Positions 6,425-13,161 of a DNA stretch of 30,085 nucleotides are shown in pieces. The first letter of the stretch is position 1. Every line of letters starts with the position of its first letter. Source of the DNA: a virus; IMG/VR virus record IMGVR_UViG_3300023184_000386, positions 1 through 30,085 of that record; one strand, given 5' to 3'. The notes below the pieces were generated by a model. It was not told the DNA's origin. It searched no databases and was given only the letters and a program-made list of their open reading frames with translations. A program made the position numbers and the translations under genes.

Positions 6425-7509
6425 TATCGTGTGTAAACTGAAATATTCGGAGCGTAGTAGATCGGACTTTTGTCTCTTTCTTCCTGCTCCGCGTCGTACA
6501 AATACTTTGTTGCTTGGCCTTCCAGATAAGTGATCCTATCGGTTGCAACTCCCGGCATTTCCATGCTCATCTGGTGAGCCAACATCGATTGAATTGCCAG
6601 AAACCAACGTTGTGGTATCTCCAAAGAGTCTTGCAAAGCACCAACGTCTTGAATCTGCCTTGAATACCACACCGTCATCTGAACAAAAGGGTCAGAAGGC
6701 ACAGGCCACAGATACATGGTCGGCTGAGGAATTGTCCGATCAAACCAGAACTGGAAAGGCTGGTTTGCCGTGAAGTTCTTGTTTGGCAAGTTGGTGTAGT
6801 CGTCCCTGTTTAGCCGGGACATGGTTATTTCTGTACTGTTGTTGCCAACGTAAAACTCACGCAACGCCAAAGTCGTTCCGCCAGAAGCCTGAATGCGGTA
6901 ATACTGAACGTTTTGACCGGGGTCAATGTCATACCACAGCCACTGATTATCAGTAACGGTAACGGTTCCGACATTGTTAAGGGTCAGCCAAGTCGCCCCA
7001 TCAGTGGAGTATTGAAGCGAGAAAGTCCAAGACGCGGATCCTTGACTTGCAACGTAAGGCAGAACGCCAATCGATCCGGCATAGACCGGATTGTTGGAGC
7101 CGTAATTGACCGAGATAGAACCGTTTGCGGACGTCTGCTGGCAAACAGTGTCCGTATCACTGTCAAACGCATTGGCAATTACACCGCCAGCAGAGGTCGA
7201 GTAACTTCCAGTGGAACTAACAGAAGGACGACTCAGTTTCCTGTACAGTGCATTCAGAACATCAATAGAGCCTACTGGAAGGCTGTAGATGTACTTATTA
7301 GCCGTCATGCCTATGACAGCCTTGCTGATCGCCCAATACTGAATGCCACGGTTGGCAAGATTCGACAGCAGATAGAACAAACTCTCCCTTGCAGAGAGTT
7401 GTTGTTCCGAGGTTAGTTCTTCAGCCAGCTTGCCGCAACGCCTCGCACCATGATCAATCAGTGTTTGAACATTGATTACGGTTTGGCCGACAGTCCCTGA
7501 TGTAGACAT
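6424..7509 (-). CDS. Head-tail adaptor-like protein (P22 gp4 / tail tubular A-like) with discoidin-like insert
   Basis: This 361-aa protein appears to be a split adaptor. Residues 12-92 (LIDHGARRCGKLAEELTSEQ, then YIYSLPVGSIDVL) and 230-361 (MYLWPVPSDPFVQMTVWYSR, then IPQRWFLAIQSMLAHQM) resemble the N- and C-terminal halves of the podoviral adaptors that extend the portal ring. Between them, residues about 95-225 form a beta-rich block (AFDSDTDTVCQQ, WTFSLQYSTDGATW, VQYYRIQASGG, LREFYVGNN) with the look of an F5/8 type C (discoidin) carbohydrate-binding fold. That assignment is from pattern only. The gene precedes the fibre genes, as expected for the neck. Family naming is tentative. Confidence 0.65.
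   Translation of the reverse strand: MSTSGTVGQTVINVQTLIDHGARRCGKLAEELTSEQQLSARESLFYLLSNLANRGIQYWAISKAVIGMTANKYIYSLPVGSIDVLNALYRKLSRPSVSSTGSYSTSAGGVIANAFDSDTDTVCQQTSANGSISVNYGSNNPVYAGSIGVLPYVASQGSASWTFSLQYSTDGATWLTLNNVGTVTVTDNQWLWYDIDPGQNVQYYRIQASGGTTLALREFYVGNNSTEITMSRLNRDDYTNLPNKNFTANQPFQFWFDRTIPQPTMYLWPVPSDPFVQMTVWYSRQIQDVGALQDSLEIPQRWFLAIQSMLAHQMSMEMPGVATDRITYLEGQATKYLYDAEQEERDKSPIYYAPNISVYTR
6835..7227 (-). other. Putative F5/8 type C (discoidin-like) domain inserted in adaptor
   Basis: This covers codons 95-225 of the adaptor gene. It shows the 'A.D.D..T' start (NAFDSDTDTVC), a central YSTDGATW and a late YYRIQASGG ending LREFYV, the order expected for a galactose-binding-like sandwich. 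Sequence-to-fold assignment is an inference. Confidence 0.45.
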
Positions 7510-7522
7510 TTATTGATTCCCT

Positions 7523-7933
7523 TTACCAACCCGGACAATCCCAACGTCTAAGAGATGCTTTTGCCCTAGGTGCGTCGCCTGAAGCGTTCTTCACGACACC
7601 TGACATCCGGGCGCAGAATGAATCTTTTCTGGGGCCACCTTGCGGCTGCGGAGCCTTGAGGTTGCTTCCAGTTTCTCTATTGTACTTCTCGCGACCCTTC
7701 TGAGTAAGCCCAGCGCCGCGCTCTACAGAGAGCTTTTCACCCCTCCCGACTGAAAGAGAAACGCCACCCTTTTTCAGTTTCTTAGCTAGAAATAACTTAT
7801 CCACCATTTCCAAACGCTGAGGTTTGGTTGTAACGTTGTTGATGATGCTTATCCGTTCTGGTTTCTTTTTCTCTGCTTCATAAAAGCCAGCTTTTTTCAA
7901 AGATTTAGCTACTGACGTATTATTCTTTGTCAT
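7523..7933 (-). CDS. Basic virion-region protein with GLT.KGR..YN.ETGSNLKAP motif
   Basis: This 136-aa, strongly basic protein has two parts. The N-terminal 70 residues are Lys-rich and helical (SVAKSLKKAGFYEAEKKKPE, LAKKLKKGG). The C-terminal part carries GLTQKGREKYNRETGSNLKA (75-94), DSFCARMSG (104-112) and ASLRRWDC (126-133). I recall this second motif set as a small conserved family of unknown function (DUF6321-like) found in many phages; the exact accession is from memory. It lies in a run of three basic proteins ahead of the adaptor. DNA binding inside the capsid or a head-completion role is possible, and nothing in the sequence settles it. Confidence 0.75.
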   Translation of the reverse strand: MTKNNTSVAKSLKKAGFYEAEKKKPERISIINNVTTKPQRLEMVDKLFLAKKLKKGGVSLSVGRGEKLSVERGAGLTQKGREKYNRETGSNLKAPQPQGGPRKDSFCARMSGVVKNASGDAPRAKASLRRWDCPGW

Positions 7934-7935
7934 AG

Positions 7936-8175
7936 TTAAAACCTGTACTTGGCTGTTTTCTTTGCAATGTTTTTGGGTTGAGCTACAAACTGTTTTCCCG
8001 CTGACTTACCCTGCCGTTTAGCCTTTGTAGTCGCAGCGTATTCCTGCGGGCTGAGGGCTTTAATTGCCTTCTCTGGAAGGTATCTCTCCCCCGTCTGGGA
8101 CGATGGCTTACCAGACTTTGTACGCCATTTAGCGGCTCCCCAGTCTTTAAGGGACTGCTGGGGAGCTTTAATCAC
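7936..8175 (-). CDS. Small basic protein, DUF5872-like
   Basis: The product is about 79 aa, beginning VIKAPQQSLKDWGAAKWRTK from GTG 8175; a GTG at 8187 in the same frame would give 83 aa. I prefer 8175 because GGTGGG lies seven bases before it. The core WRTKSGKPSSQTGERYLPEK followed by AIKALSPQEYAATTKAKRQG matches my memory of the DUF5872 family, which occurs in phages, bacteria and large DNA viruses. The protein is rich in Lys, with no Cys and no membrane segment. The 5' end overlaps the last codons of the preceding gene. Function is unknown; a nucleic-acid-binding virion protein is a guess from charge and place. Confidence 0.72.
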   Translation of the reverse strand: MIKAPQQSLKDWGAAKWRTKSGKPSSQTGERYLPEKAIKALSPQEYAATTKAKRQGKSAGKQFVAQPKNIAKKTAKYRF

Positions 8176-8473
8176 GGTAAGACCCACCAGCGTCTTTATA
8201 TCGCTTGGCTACTAGCTGTGCTTTTCTGGCGCTCCATTGCCCTGCCCCAGTGCCTTGAACCGCAGCCGCTTTGACGCTGCTAACAATACGCTTACGCATC
8301 TCAGGCTTGGTGTAGTTGCCAGCAGCATTTACACCTCCGCCGTCACCCATCTTTTTATCAGCACGCACAAACTCTTTCCCCACCTTGGCAGGAATTCCAA
8401 CCTTCTTGGCGAACGCAGGGTTATGCGCAACCGCCGCCATCAAACGATGCTGAGAAGGGGATTTGCTTGGCAT
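8168..8473 (-). CDS. Small basic two-part protein, unknown function
   Basis: This 101-aa protein is Lys/Arg rich (MPSKSPSQHRLMAAVAHNPA at the start). It looks like two short conserved blocks joined by a Gly hinge. Residues 1-42 end in FVRADKKMG, the hinge is DGGGVNAAGN, and residues 53-101 (YTKPEMRKRIVSSVKAAA, then GQWSARKAQLVAKRYKDAGG) form a second block that I associate with stand-alone phage proteins. The fusion idea is from memory of family layout, not a computed result. It overlaps the following gene by a few bases. It is part of a cluster of basic proteins between the head genes and the adaptor, perhaps internal head proteins. Confidence 0.72.
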   Translation of the reverse strand: MPSKSPSQHRLMAAVAHNPAFAKKVGIPAKVGKEFVRADKKMGDGGGVNAAGNYTKPEMRKRIVSSVKAAAVQGTGAGQWSARKAQLVAKRYKDAGGSYRD

Positions 8474-8475
8474 GA

Positions 8476-8895
8476 TTAGGATGTTGGGTTGACGTAGTGC
8501 TTCTGCATCTCAAGAATAACCGTGTAAGCATCCCCAGCAGAACCATCCAACGTGGTGAAAGAAATCACCCCAGTCTTTCCTGTGCCTGAATTATTTGTCA
8601 AACCGCCAATTGCAGCAAAATCTTGCGTGTAAGCGCTATTCTGCGGAATTGTCTCAATGACAACCGGCGTAGATGCAACCCAGTTCATTTGAACTTCAAG
8701 ACCGTGCGTCAATGCGGTGCATTTCAAAATACTTACCCCGTCGCAAGCGCCGCCCGCGTTTGAGGGCAACAGCGCGGAGGGAGTCACTTTGGCGACAGCA
8801 GACTCATTTTCAGTCGTGCTCATCGAAGCATTAAACTTCATGATGGCAATCCGTTCACCATCAAACAGTGTTTGTGATGTGGCTGTGATAGTCAT
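8476..8895 (-). CDS. Putative virion structural protein
   Basis: This 139-aa protein begins MTITATSQTLFDGERIAIMK, with an AGGAGA site directly after the terminator hairpin at 8907-8930, so it may be the first gene of a new transcript or a read-through one. It is beta-rich and rich in T, S, A and N, with two Cys (50, 59), no signal peptide and no membrane helix. The opening 'S.TL.DGER.AI.K.N' resembles small conserved structural proteins in phage head-tail regions, but I cannot name a family. The low charge and length (about 140) would suit a decoration or neck protein. Confidence 0.68.
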   Translation of the reverse strand: MTITATSQTLFDGERIAIMKFNASMSTTENESAVAKVTPSALLPSNAGGACDGVSILKCTALTHGLEVQMNWVASTPVVIETIPQNSAYTQDFAAIGGLTNNSGTGKTGVISFTTLDGSAGDAYTVILEMQKHYVNPTS

Positions 8896-8904
8896 AAATC
8901 TCTC

Positions 8905-8931
8905 CTAAAAAGACAGGGGCCGAAGCCCCCG
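8905..8931 (-). terminator. Rho-independent terminator with UUCG tetraloop
   Basis: On the minus strand the sequence reads GGGGC-UUCG-GCCCC (stem 8916-8929) followed by UGUC and a run of five U (8911-8907). The C(UUCG)G loop is exceptionally stable. It sits directly after the stop of the Lys/Gly-rich gene and before the ribosome site of the next gene, so it can end or attenuate the head-gene transcript. Confidence 0.82.
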
Positions 8932-8938
8932 CTTTATT

Positions 8939-9985
8939 TCAGCAATTAGCCATTCCGCCGCCACGCCGCTTTGGAACGATAGTTGTAGACTCCCTAGTCT
9001 TCGTCACCGCACCGGGTGCATCAGCAGAGCCAAACATCCCCTTCACCTTATCCACAAGAGGACGGATGTAGTTCATGGGATTCATGGCTTCACGATCAGC
9101 TAGATTTTCAGCCTTCTGGGTGGTGTAGGTGCCCTTATAGCCTTTTGTCTCTTTATCAGACTGAGCATCACCACCATCATTGAGCCTTTTAACACTGCCG
9201 CCCTTCTTGAATGTGCCAGAAAGTTGGTTGATGCTCACAGGAGCCGAAGGCTTTTTACGTCCTTCAGGCATCGCCACGGGACGGCCAGAATCAACAAGCC
9301 CCCCCGTGGCGTAGGCTTTTTTTGCGGAGCCACCTTTTTTAAAGCCACCAGCGTTGCCTTTCTTAACTCCGCCAGTAGTGGTGTTGGTCTTGCCCGGAGG
9401 CGTACCAGCCACATTCCCGTCAACGTAGCTCATCACGCCGCCATTGGCTTTGCGATTGACTTTGCCGCCTTTTTTGAATCCGCCGCCGTTGCCCATCTTC
9501 ACGCCACCACCCGCAGAATACCCGGCAGCGCCCATCGCAACGCCACCCGTCTTCAGCGCCAGCTTGGTGCCTTTGCCGCCTTTATGCTCTTGCGTGTCGT
9601 GCTGCTTGAAGGCTTTTTTGAGCATCGCTTTGTCTTGCGACTCGTCCATCTTTCCGCCTTCAGCCTTGCCGCCTTTTTTCATAACCGGAGCGGGCATGGC
9701 TTGAGCAGCTTGGCGTTGTTTCATCATCTGCGCCATCATCATCGCCTTCCGACGATCATTCATCGACGGACGACCCGGAGCAGCTACAGGTGCGTTAAGC
9801 GCAGGACGGCCAACCAGAGCCGGTGTCCCCGCCAACGCCCCCATCACTCCGCCGTCCATCTTCCTCATCGGCTTGTGACCTTCTTCGCCCTTAGACTTCA
9901 TGGCAACGTGACCACCTTTCTTCAGTTTAAGAATCACCGAAGGCTCAGTGGTCTCCATCTTGACCATTGGTTTGAATTGACCCAT
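8939..9985 (-). CDS. Lys/Gly-rich KKGG-repeat protein
   Basis: I place the start at ATG 9985 (MGQFKPMVKMETTEPS), which has AAGGAG eight bases upstream; the longer frame to 10045 runs into the preceding gene. The 348-aa product is low-complexity and very basic. KKGG occurs five times, and the block GGVK.GN.GGFKKGG occurs twice. GG dipeptides recur throughout, often as GG-V. A Met-rich helix lies at about 85-100 (RRKAMMMAQMMKQRQAAQAM). There are no enzyme motifs. Its place among structural genes and its charge suggest a DNA-associated internal virion protein or an assembly substrate. Its FKKGGKVN is close to KGGAVN in the giant protein encoded upstream. Confidence 0.78.
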   Translation of the reverse strand: MGQFKPMVKMETTEPSVILKLKKGGHVAMKSKGEEGHKPMRKMDGGVMGALAGTPALVGRPALNAPVAAPGRPSMNDRRKAMMMAQMMKQRQAAQAMPAPVMKKGGKAEGGKMDESQDKAMLKKAFKQHDTQEHKGGKGTKLALKTGGVAMGAAGYSAGGGVKMGNGGGFKKGGKVNRKANGGVMSYVDGNVAGTPPGKTNTTTGGVKKGNAGGFKKGGSAKKAYATGGLVDSGRPVAMPEGRKKPSAPVSINQLSGTFKKGGSVKRLNDGGDAQSDKETKGYKGTYTTQKAENLADREAMNPMNYIRPLVDKVKGMFGSADAPGAVTKTRESTTIVPKRRGGGMANC

Positions 9986-9995
9986 TTCGCTCTCC

Positions 9996-10970
9996 TTAAG
10001 CTTGTGTGACGCCAAGAGCGCCAAGACGGGTTGCATTCGGCCCAACAGCCAACGCCGGGAGGGAGATATTCATAATCAGCCGCTTTTGACCGTCGGTTGC
10101 ACTGGACGGCACATACGTCCCGCGCACGTCGCCAGTGGTCGTCGTTGCCGGGTTGGTCGTAACAGCCACCGCCAAAGTGCCAGCGTCCTCAGCCAACGTG
10201 TTGTCCCACCCCGCCCTCGAAATATAGCCGCGATCAATCACGCGAACCGGGAGGCCAATCAGGTCAGTCGTTCCAACCGCTACTGTGACCACAGCACTGC
10301 CAGAAATCGTGATCCCACTGATCTGGAAGAACGCTTTCTTGCCGTTCACAGTGGTCGAAGCAACAGCGCCAGTCGCAATCACTTCGCTCATGGCCTGACC
10401 GTAGTAGTCGTAGCCAGAGATGGTGACGTTCCGGGTGGTCGGCGAACCTGCACCCGTAGTCGTCGCAACAGCACGAGCGCAGTCCAACTGAACAACCGTA
10501 GTTCCATCAGCACGCACCACAGAGCGCGTTCCAGCACCGGCGGTCAGAGTGACTGCGGAGGTGTAGACGCTTGCCGTAGCGATGTTGGTGGTGGACTTTA
10601 CTTCCGGGATCACATCGAACACATAAACACGACCCAACGGGCCAATGCCAACGTCCATGTTCGAAGGGTCTGCAATCGCCGCATTGCCAGACGCATACAT
10701 AGTGGTGCTGGACGCGGTGGACGAGGCGCTCACGGTGTAAGTGCCGGTGGTTCCAGAACCAGTTCCAAAAGCCGTGATGTAGCTCCCAACGGTAACGCTG
10801 GAGCCGGTGATGAATTGACCAACGTACAGAGGGTCTCCGCTCAACATCGCGGTGACCGTCAAAGTGGTGGTGGCGATGGAGCCGGTGAACGTGGCGTTTA
10901 CCGGATTGTTGCCCACGCCCATGTAAGTTTGCGCTGGGCCTAGGTACAGGTCATCTGAAAATTGAGGCAT
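9996..10970 (-). CDS. Putative virion structural protein (beta-rich)
   Basis: This 324-aa protein starts MPQFSDDLYLGPAQTYMGVG after an AAGGAGA site. It is rich in T, S, A, V and G with few charges, and has repeated short beta-like stretches such as TLTVTAML and YTVSASSTASSTTMYA (residues about 30-95), then a more regular domain with DCARAVATTTGAGSPTTRNV and DYYGQAMSEVI (170-210), and a C-terminal part with NISLPALAVGPN. Similar proteins occur just downstream of the capsid gene in environmental phages, as far as I recall. It may be a head decoration, head fibre or neck component. No catalytic motif is visible. Confidence 0.72.
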   Translation of the reverse strand: MPQFSDDLYLGPAQTYMGVGNNPVNATFTGSIATTTLTVTAMLSGDPLYVGQFITGSSVTVGSYITAFGTGSGTTGTYTVSASSTASSTTMYASGNAAIADPSNMDVGIGPLGRVYVFDVIPEVKSTTNIATASVYTSAVTLTAGAGTRSVVRADGTTVVQLDCARAVATTTGAGSPTTRNVTISGYDYYGQAMSEVIATGAVASTTVNGKKAFFQISGITISGSAVVTVAVGTTDLIGLPVRVIDRGYISRAGWDNTLAEDAGTLAVAVTTNPATTTTGDVRGTYVPSSATDGQKRLIMNISLPALAVGPNATRLGALGVTQA

Positions 10971-11002
10971 TTCGTCTTCTCCTTGAAAAGCTTGACGAAT
11001 AC

Positions 11003-11084
11003 ATTAAAAAGGGTGGGGCTGGTTGTGTGGTAACGGGCTTATCGTTCCTGTCCACACTCCAGTTGCTGCCGGATTACCAGCCCC
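11003..11084 (-). terminator. Large branched terminator-like hairpin after the capsid gene
   Basis: On the minus strand a perfect 9-bp stem GGGGCUGGU / ACCAGCCCC (11076-11084 with 11015-11023) encloses about 52 nt. The enclosed part can form GUGUGG / CCACAC with an inner AACG / CGUU, plus a weak CCGG / CUGG hairpin, so a three-way junction is possible. After the outer stem comes ACCC and U5 (11010-11006). It fills most of the 123-bp gap between the capsid gene and the next structural gene. Termination or attenuation after the capsid message is the simplest reading. RNA processing or stabilisation is the alternative. Confidence 0.62.
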
Positions 11085-11093
11085 AATTCACTA

Positions 11094-12008
11094 CTAGACG
11101 CCCGGAGTGCCGTACATGGCACGCGGGTCGGTGAAGCCAACTTGGTAACGCTCCGTGGCCTTGTAGCGCATGGAGTCCGTCTCAAAGTCGCCTTCCATCG
11201 TCTTCTCCAGCGCACGCCGCATCAGCAGCTTCATCCCTTCCGGCGCGTCGGTCTGAACCCACCAAGCGGTCGGCGAGGTCAGGCGCGAAAGCACTGCAGC
11301 ACCTTCATCAAGCAGACCAATCGACTTGATCGGGTTGACGTCGTTGTTGGCGGTGCCCGTGCGCAACACACTCTTCAGCAGAACTTCGGCTTGGAAGATG
11401 TTGCCCGGAGCCACAACCAATTGACGCGGAACCAGACGGATCTTCTTACCGTTGTTGTCAACGGCTTGACGGATCTGGATCAGCATCTGCTCAAGCGAGG
11501 TCTGCGACAGGTTGGCAGCGGTGGTCAGCAGGTTGCTGAACGTGCCGTTGACAATCGGATGCGAGGCGCTGTTAAGAGCCACGCCGTCGCCGCCGGTATA
11601 AGACGAGTTGAAAGCGCGGTTCAGCACGTTGGCTGACAGCGTTTCTTTCGTCTCAATCAGCGACTGAGCGAGGTGCTTTGCGTACACCTGACCGATACGG
11701 ATGTGGTCGCCGTCCTCTACCAGCACTTTCGTCAGAGCAAACGCCAGACCAAAGACGTTGTAGACGTAGCGCTGGAGGAACAGCACACCACCCTGCTGGT
11801 ACGTTACCGGCGTGCCGTCAGGCAGTTGCGGTGCAGCACCAAAGCCGTAAAGCACCGGCTCTTCGTGGTAGTTGCGCGGGATACCTGTTTGCTCACGGAA
11901 AACCCGTGACCATTCGTCGGTACGTTGATCGTAGACTCCGTCGAAACACTCGTTGAGGATTGGCTCAACAATCGAACGGAAGTCTGTACTACGCATCGGA
12001 GCAGCCAT
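11094..12008 (-). CDS. Major capsid protein
   Basis: This 304-aa protein starts MAAPMRSTDFRSIVEPILNE after a clean AAGGAG site. The order of parts suits an HK97-fold shell protein: an N-terminal helix, an E-loop-like section (residues 50-75, EPVLYGFGAAPQLPDGTPVT), a central helix-rich P-domain (TKVLVEDGDHIRIGQVYAKH, then SLEQMLIQIRQAV) and a C-terminal half with LVVAPGNIFQAEVLLKSVLR and RYQVGFTDPRAMYGTPGV. The last segment is, from memory, typical of capsid proteins in this group of phages. The size, the place after the scaffold candidate and the strong terminator behind it support a highly expressed capsid gene. Other HK97-like shell paralogues are not seen in the window. Confidence 0.87.
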   Translation of the reverse strand: MAAPMRSTDFRSIVEPILNECFDGVYDQRTDEWSRVFREQTGIPRNYHEEPVLYGFGAAPQLPDGTPVTYQQGGVLFLQRYVYNVFGLAFALTKVLVEDGDHIRIGQVYAKHLAQSLIETKETLSANVLNRAFNSSYTGGDGVALNSASHPIVNGTFSNLLTTAANLSQTSLEQMLIQIRQAVDNNGKKIRLVPRQLVVAPGNIFQAEVLLKSVLRTGTANNDVNPIKSIGLLDEGAAVLSRLTSPTAWWVQTDAPEGMKLLMRRALEKTMEGDFETDSMRYKATERYQVGFTDPRAMYGTPGV

Positions 12009-12020
12009 TATTTATTCTCC

Positions 12021-12593
12021 TTAAATTGCGTTAATGGTTGCCACGAATTGGCTGCGGCTAACTTGCACGCGGACAATCGGGAATGCGTCTCCCCATGCAT
12101 TATCTGCATAGGGGGCTATGTCGAGGATTCGGAAATCCCCAACGGCGGAGCTACCTGCCAGCGAGCTTGAAAGAGTCGCCGCAGACAGACCAGTGGTGGT
12201 GCTACCGGCAGTCGCGTTGCTCATGTTCGCTTGATCGCCAATCGAAGTCTGAGCCAGAGTGGCGTCGACTTGGACTTCGTAGACGATCAGCGGATCGCTG
12301 TAGTAATAAGCGATACACGAACCGGCTTGAAAAGCCGTATTGGCAAGAAACTGGTTGTTGATCTGGCGACGACCCGAAGCATCGGTATACTCCACGCCAG
12401 CAAACGAACCTTGAAAAGCACTTCCGGCGGTGGCAATAACCAGCACACCGCTGGAGTTCAAGGCAACGGGTTGATTCTTGAGGATTCCAGTGTTGTAACC
12501 ACTGGCAATACCGTTTGCAAGTGCAATTGCCCGATCCAGCCCAGAGGGATGGAAAACAGGGCGAAAGCCAAACGGAGCGCTAGTTGCAGACAT
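12021..12593 (-). CDS. Putative capsid decoration / head structural protein
   Basis: This 190-aa protein begins MSATSAPFGFRPVFHPSGLD, with AGGAG five bases before the ATG. It is beta-rich with few charges; GVEYTDASGRRQINNQFLA (residues about 66-85) and YYYSDPLIVYEVQVDATLAQ (about 95-114) are the most regular parts. It sits 12 bases upstream of the capsid gene in the same direction, the usual place for decoration or stabilising proteins, and is likely made in comparable amounts. I recognise the overall pattern from other phage genomes but not an experimentally named family. There are no signal peptide or membrane parts. Confidence 0.72.
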   Translation of the reverse strand: MSATSAPFGFRPVFHPSGLDRAIALANGIASGYNTGILKNQPVALNSSGVLVIATAGSAFQGSFAGVEYTDASGRRQINNQFLANTAFQAGSCIAYYYSDPLIVYEVQVDATLAQTSIGDQANMSNATAGSTTTGLSAATLSSSLAGSSAVGDFRILDIAPYADNAWGDAFPIVRVQVSRSQFVATINAI

Positions 12594-12623
12594 AAGTACT
12601 CCTAAATTTTAGAGGTTTCCGCA

Positions 12624-13160
12624 TCAAAACATTGGTGCGGGAATTGTTTTGTCCAAAGACTCAATGCCATCACCCTCTATCTGGCCAAGGCGTTTGCCTG
12701 AACTGTCACGCGCAATTTGCTGCTCCGCTTGAATGCGAATTTTATTCGCTTCTTCCAGAGGCTGCTCATGGTGAAAGTGTGCCATAATTTCCTGATACTG
12801 CTCCATCGGGATTTTATAAAGCAACATTTCGTTGCACGCAATGTACCCAGTTTGTTCGCCAGCTTTTACACGGTAATTGTCAAACCCCGGCAACTCATCC
12901 GCTTTCACGGGAACGTAACCAAGGCGAATCCGTTTATCAATGCTGTCGTAACTATTGGTGGTCGATAACCAGCAAAGGTGCCATCCGGAAATTCCCGGAA
13001 CATTTGGCAGAGCACTTTGTGTCCATTCGTCCTTCCACATCTTTCGACGTTCTTCAGACGAGGCGAATTGATTATCAGGCGATTTTCTCTCCAAGTCAAC
13101 AGACGAACGATTTTCGCGTCCACCTGCGTAAAGATCTTTCCGTACACGAGTATTTTGCAT
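12624..13160 (-). CDS. Conserved head-region protein, unknown function
   Basis: This 178-aa protein begins MQNTRVRKDLYAGGRENRSS. The central part holds GWHLCWLSTTNSYDSIDKRI and RLGYVPVKADELPGF, a compact aromatic-rich domain (about 55-95) that looks well conserved. The C-terminal 50 residues are helical and charged (EQPLEEANKIRIQAEQQIAR). The start has AGGAA eight bases upstream, inside the last codons of the scaffold gene. Its place between scaffold candidate and head protein argues for a head assembly or internal head role. No enzyme motif is seen. Two Cys only. Confidence 0.72.
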   Translation of the reverse strand: MQNTRVRKDLYAGGRENRSSVDLERKSPDNQFASSEERRKMWKDEWTQSALPNVPGISGWHLCWLSTTNSYDSIDKRIRLGYVPVKADELPGFDNYRVKAGEQTGYIACNEMLLYKIPMEQYQEIMAHFHHEQPLEEANKIRIQAEQQIARDSSGKRLGQIEGDGIESLDKTIPAPMF

Positions 13161-13161
13161 T

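Noticed and set aside
9224-10009. Long open frame on the plus strand (261 codons) opposite the KKGG gene
   Set aside because: It is the antisense of a low-complexity GG/K-rich gene; the product is His/Arg-rich without domain sense, and no ribosome site is visible. All solid genes lie on the minus strand.
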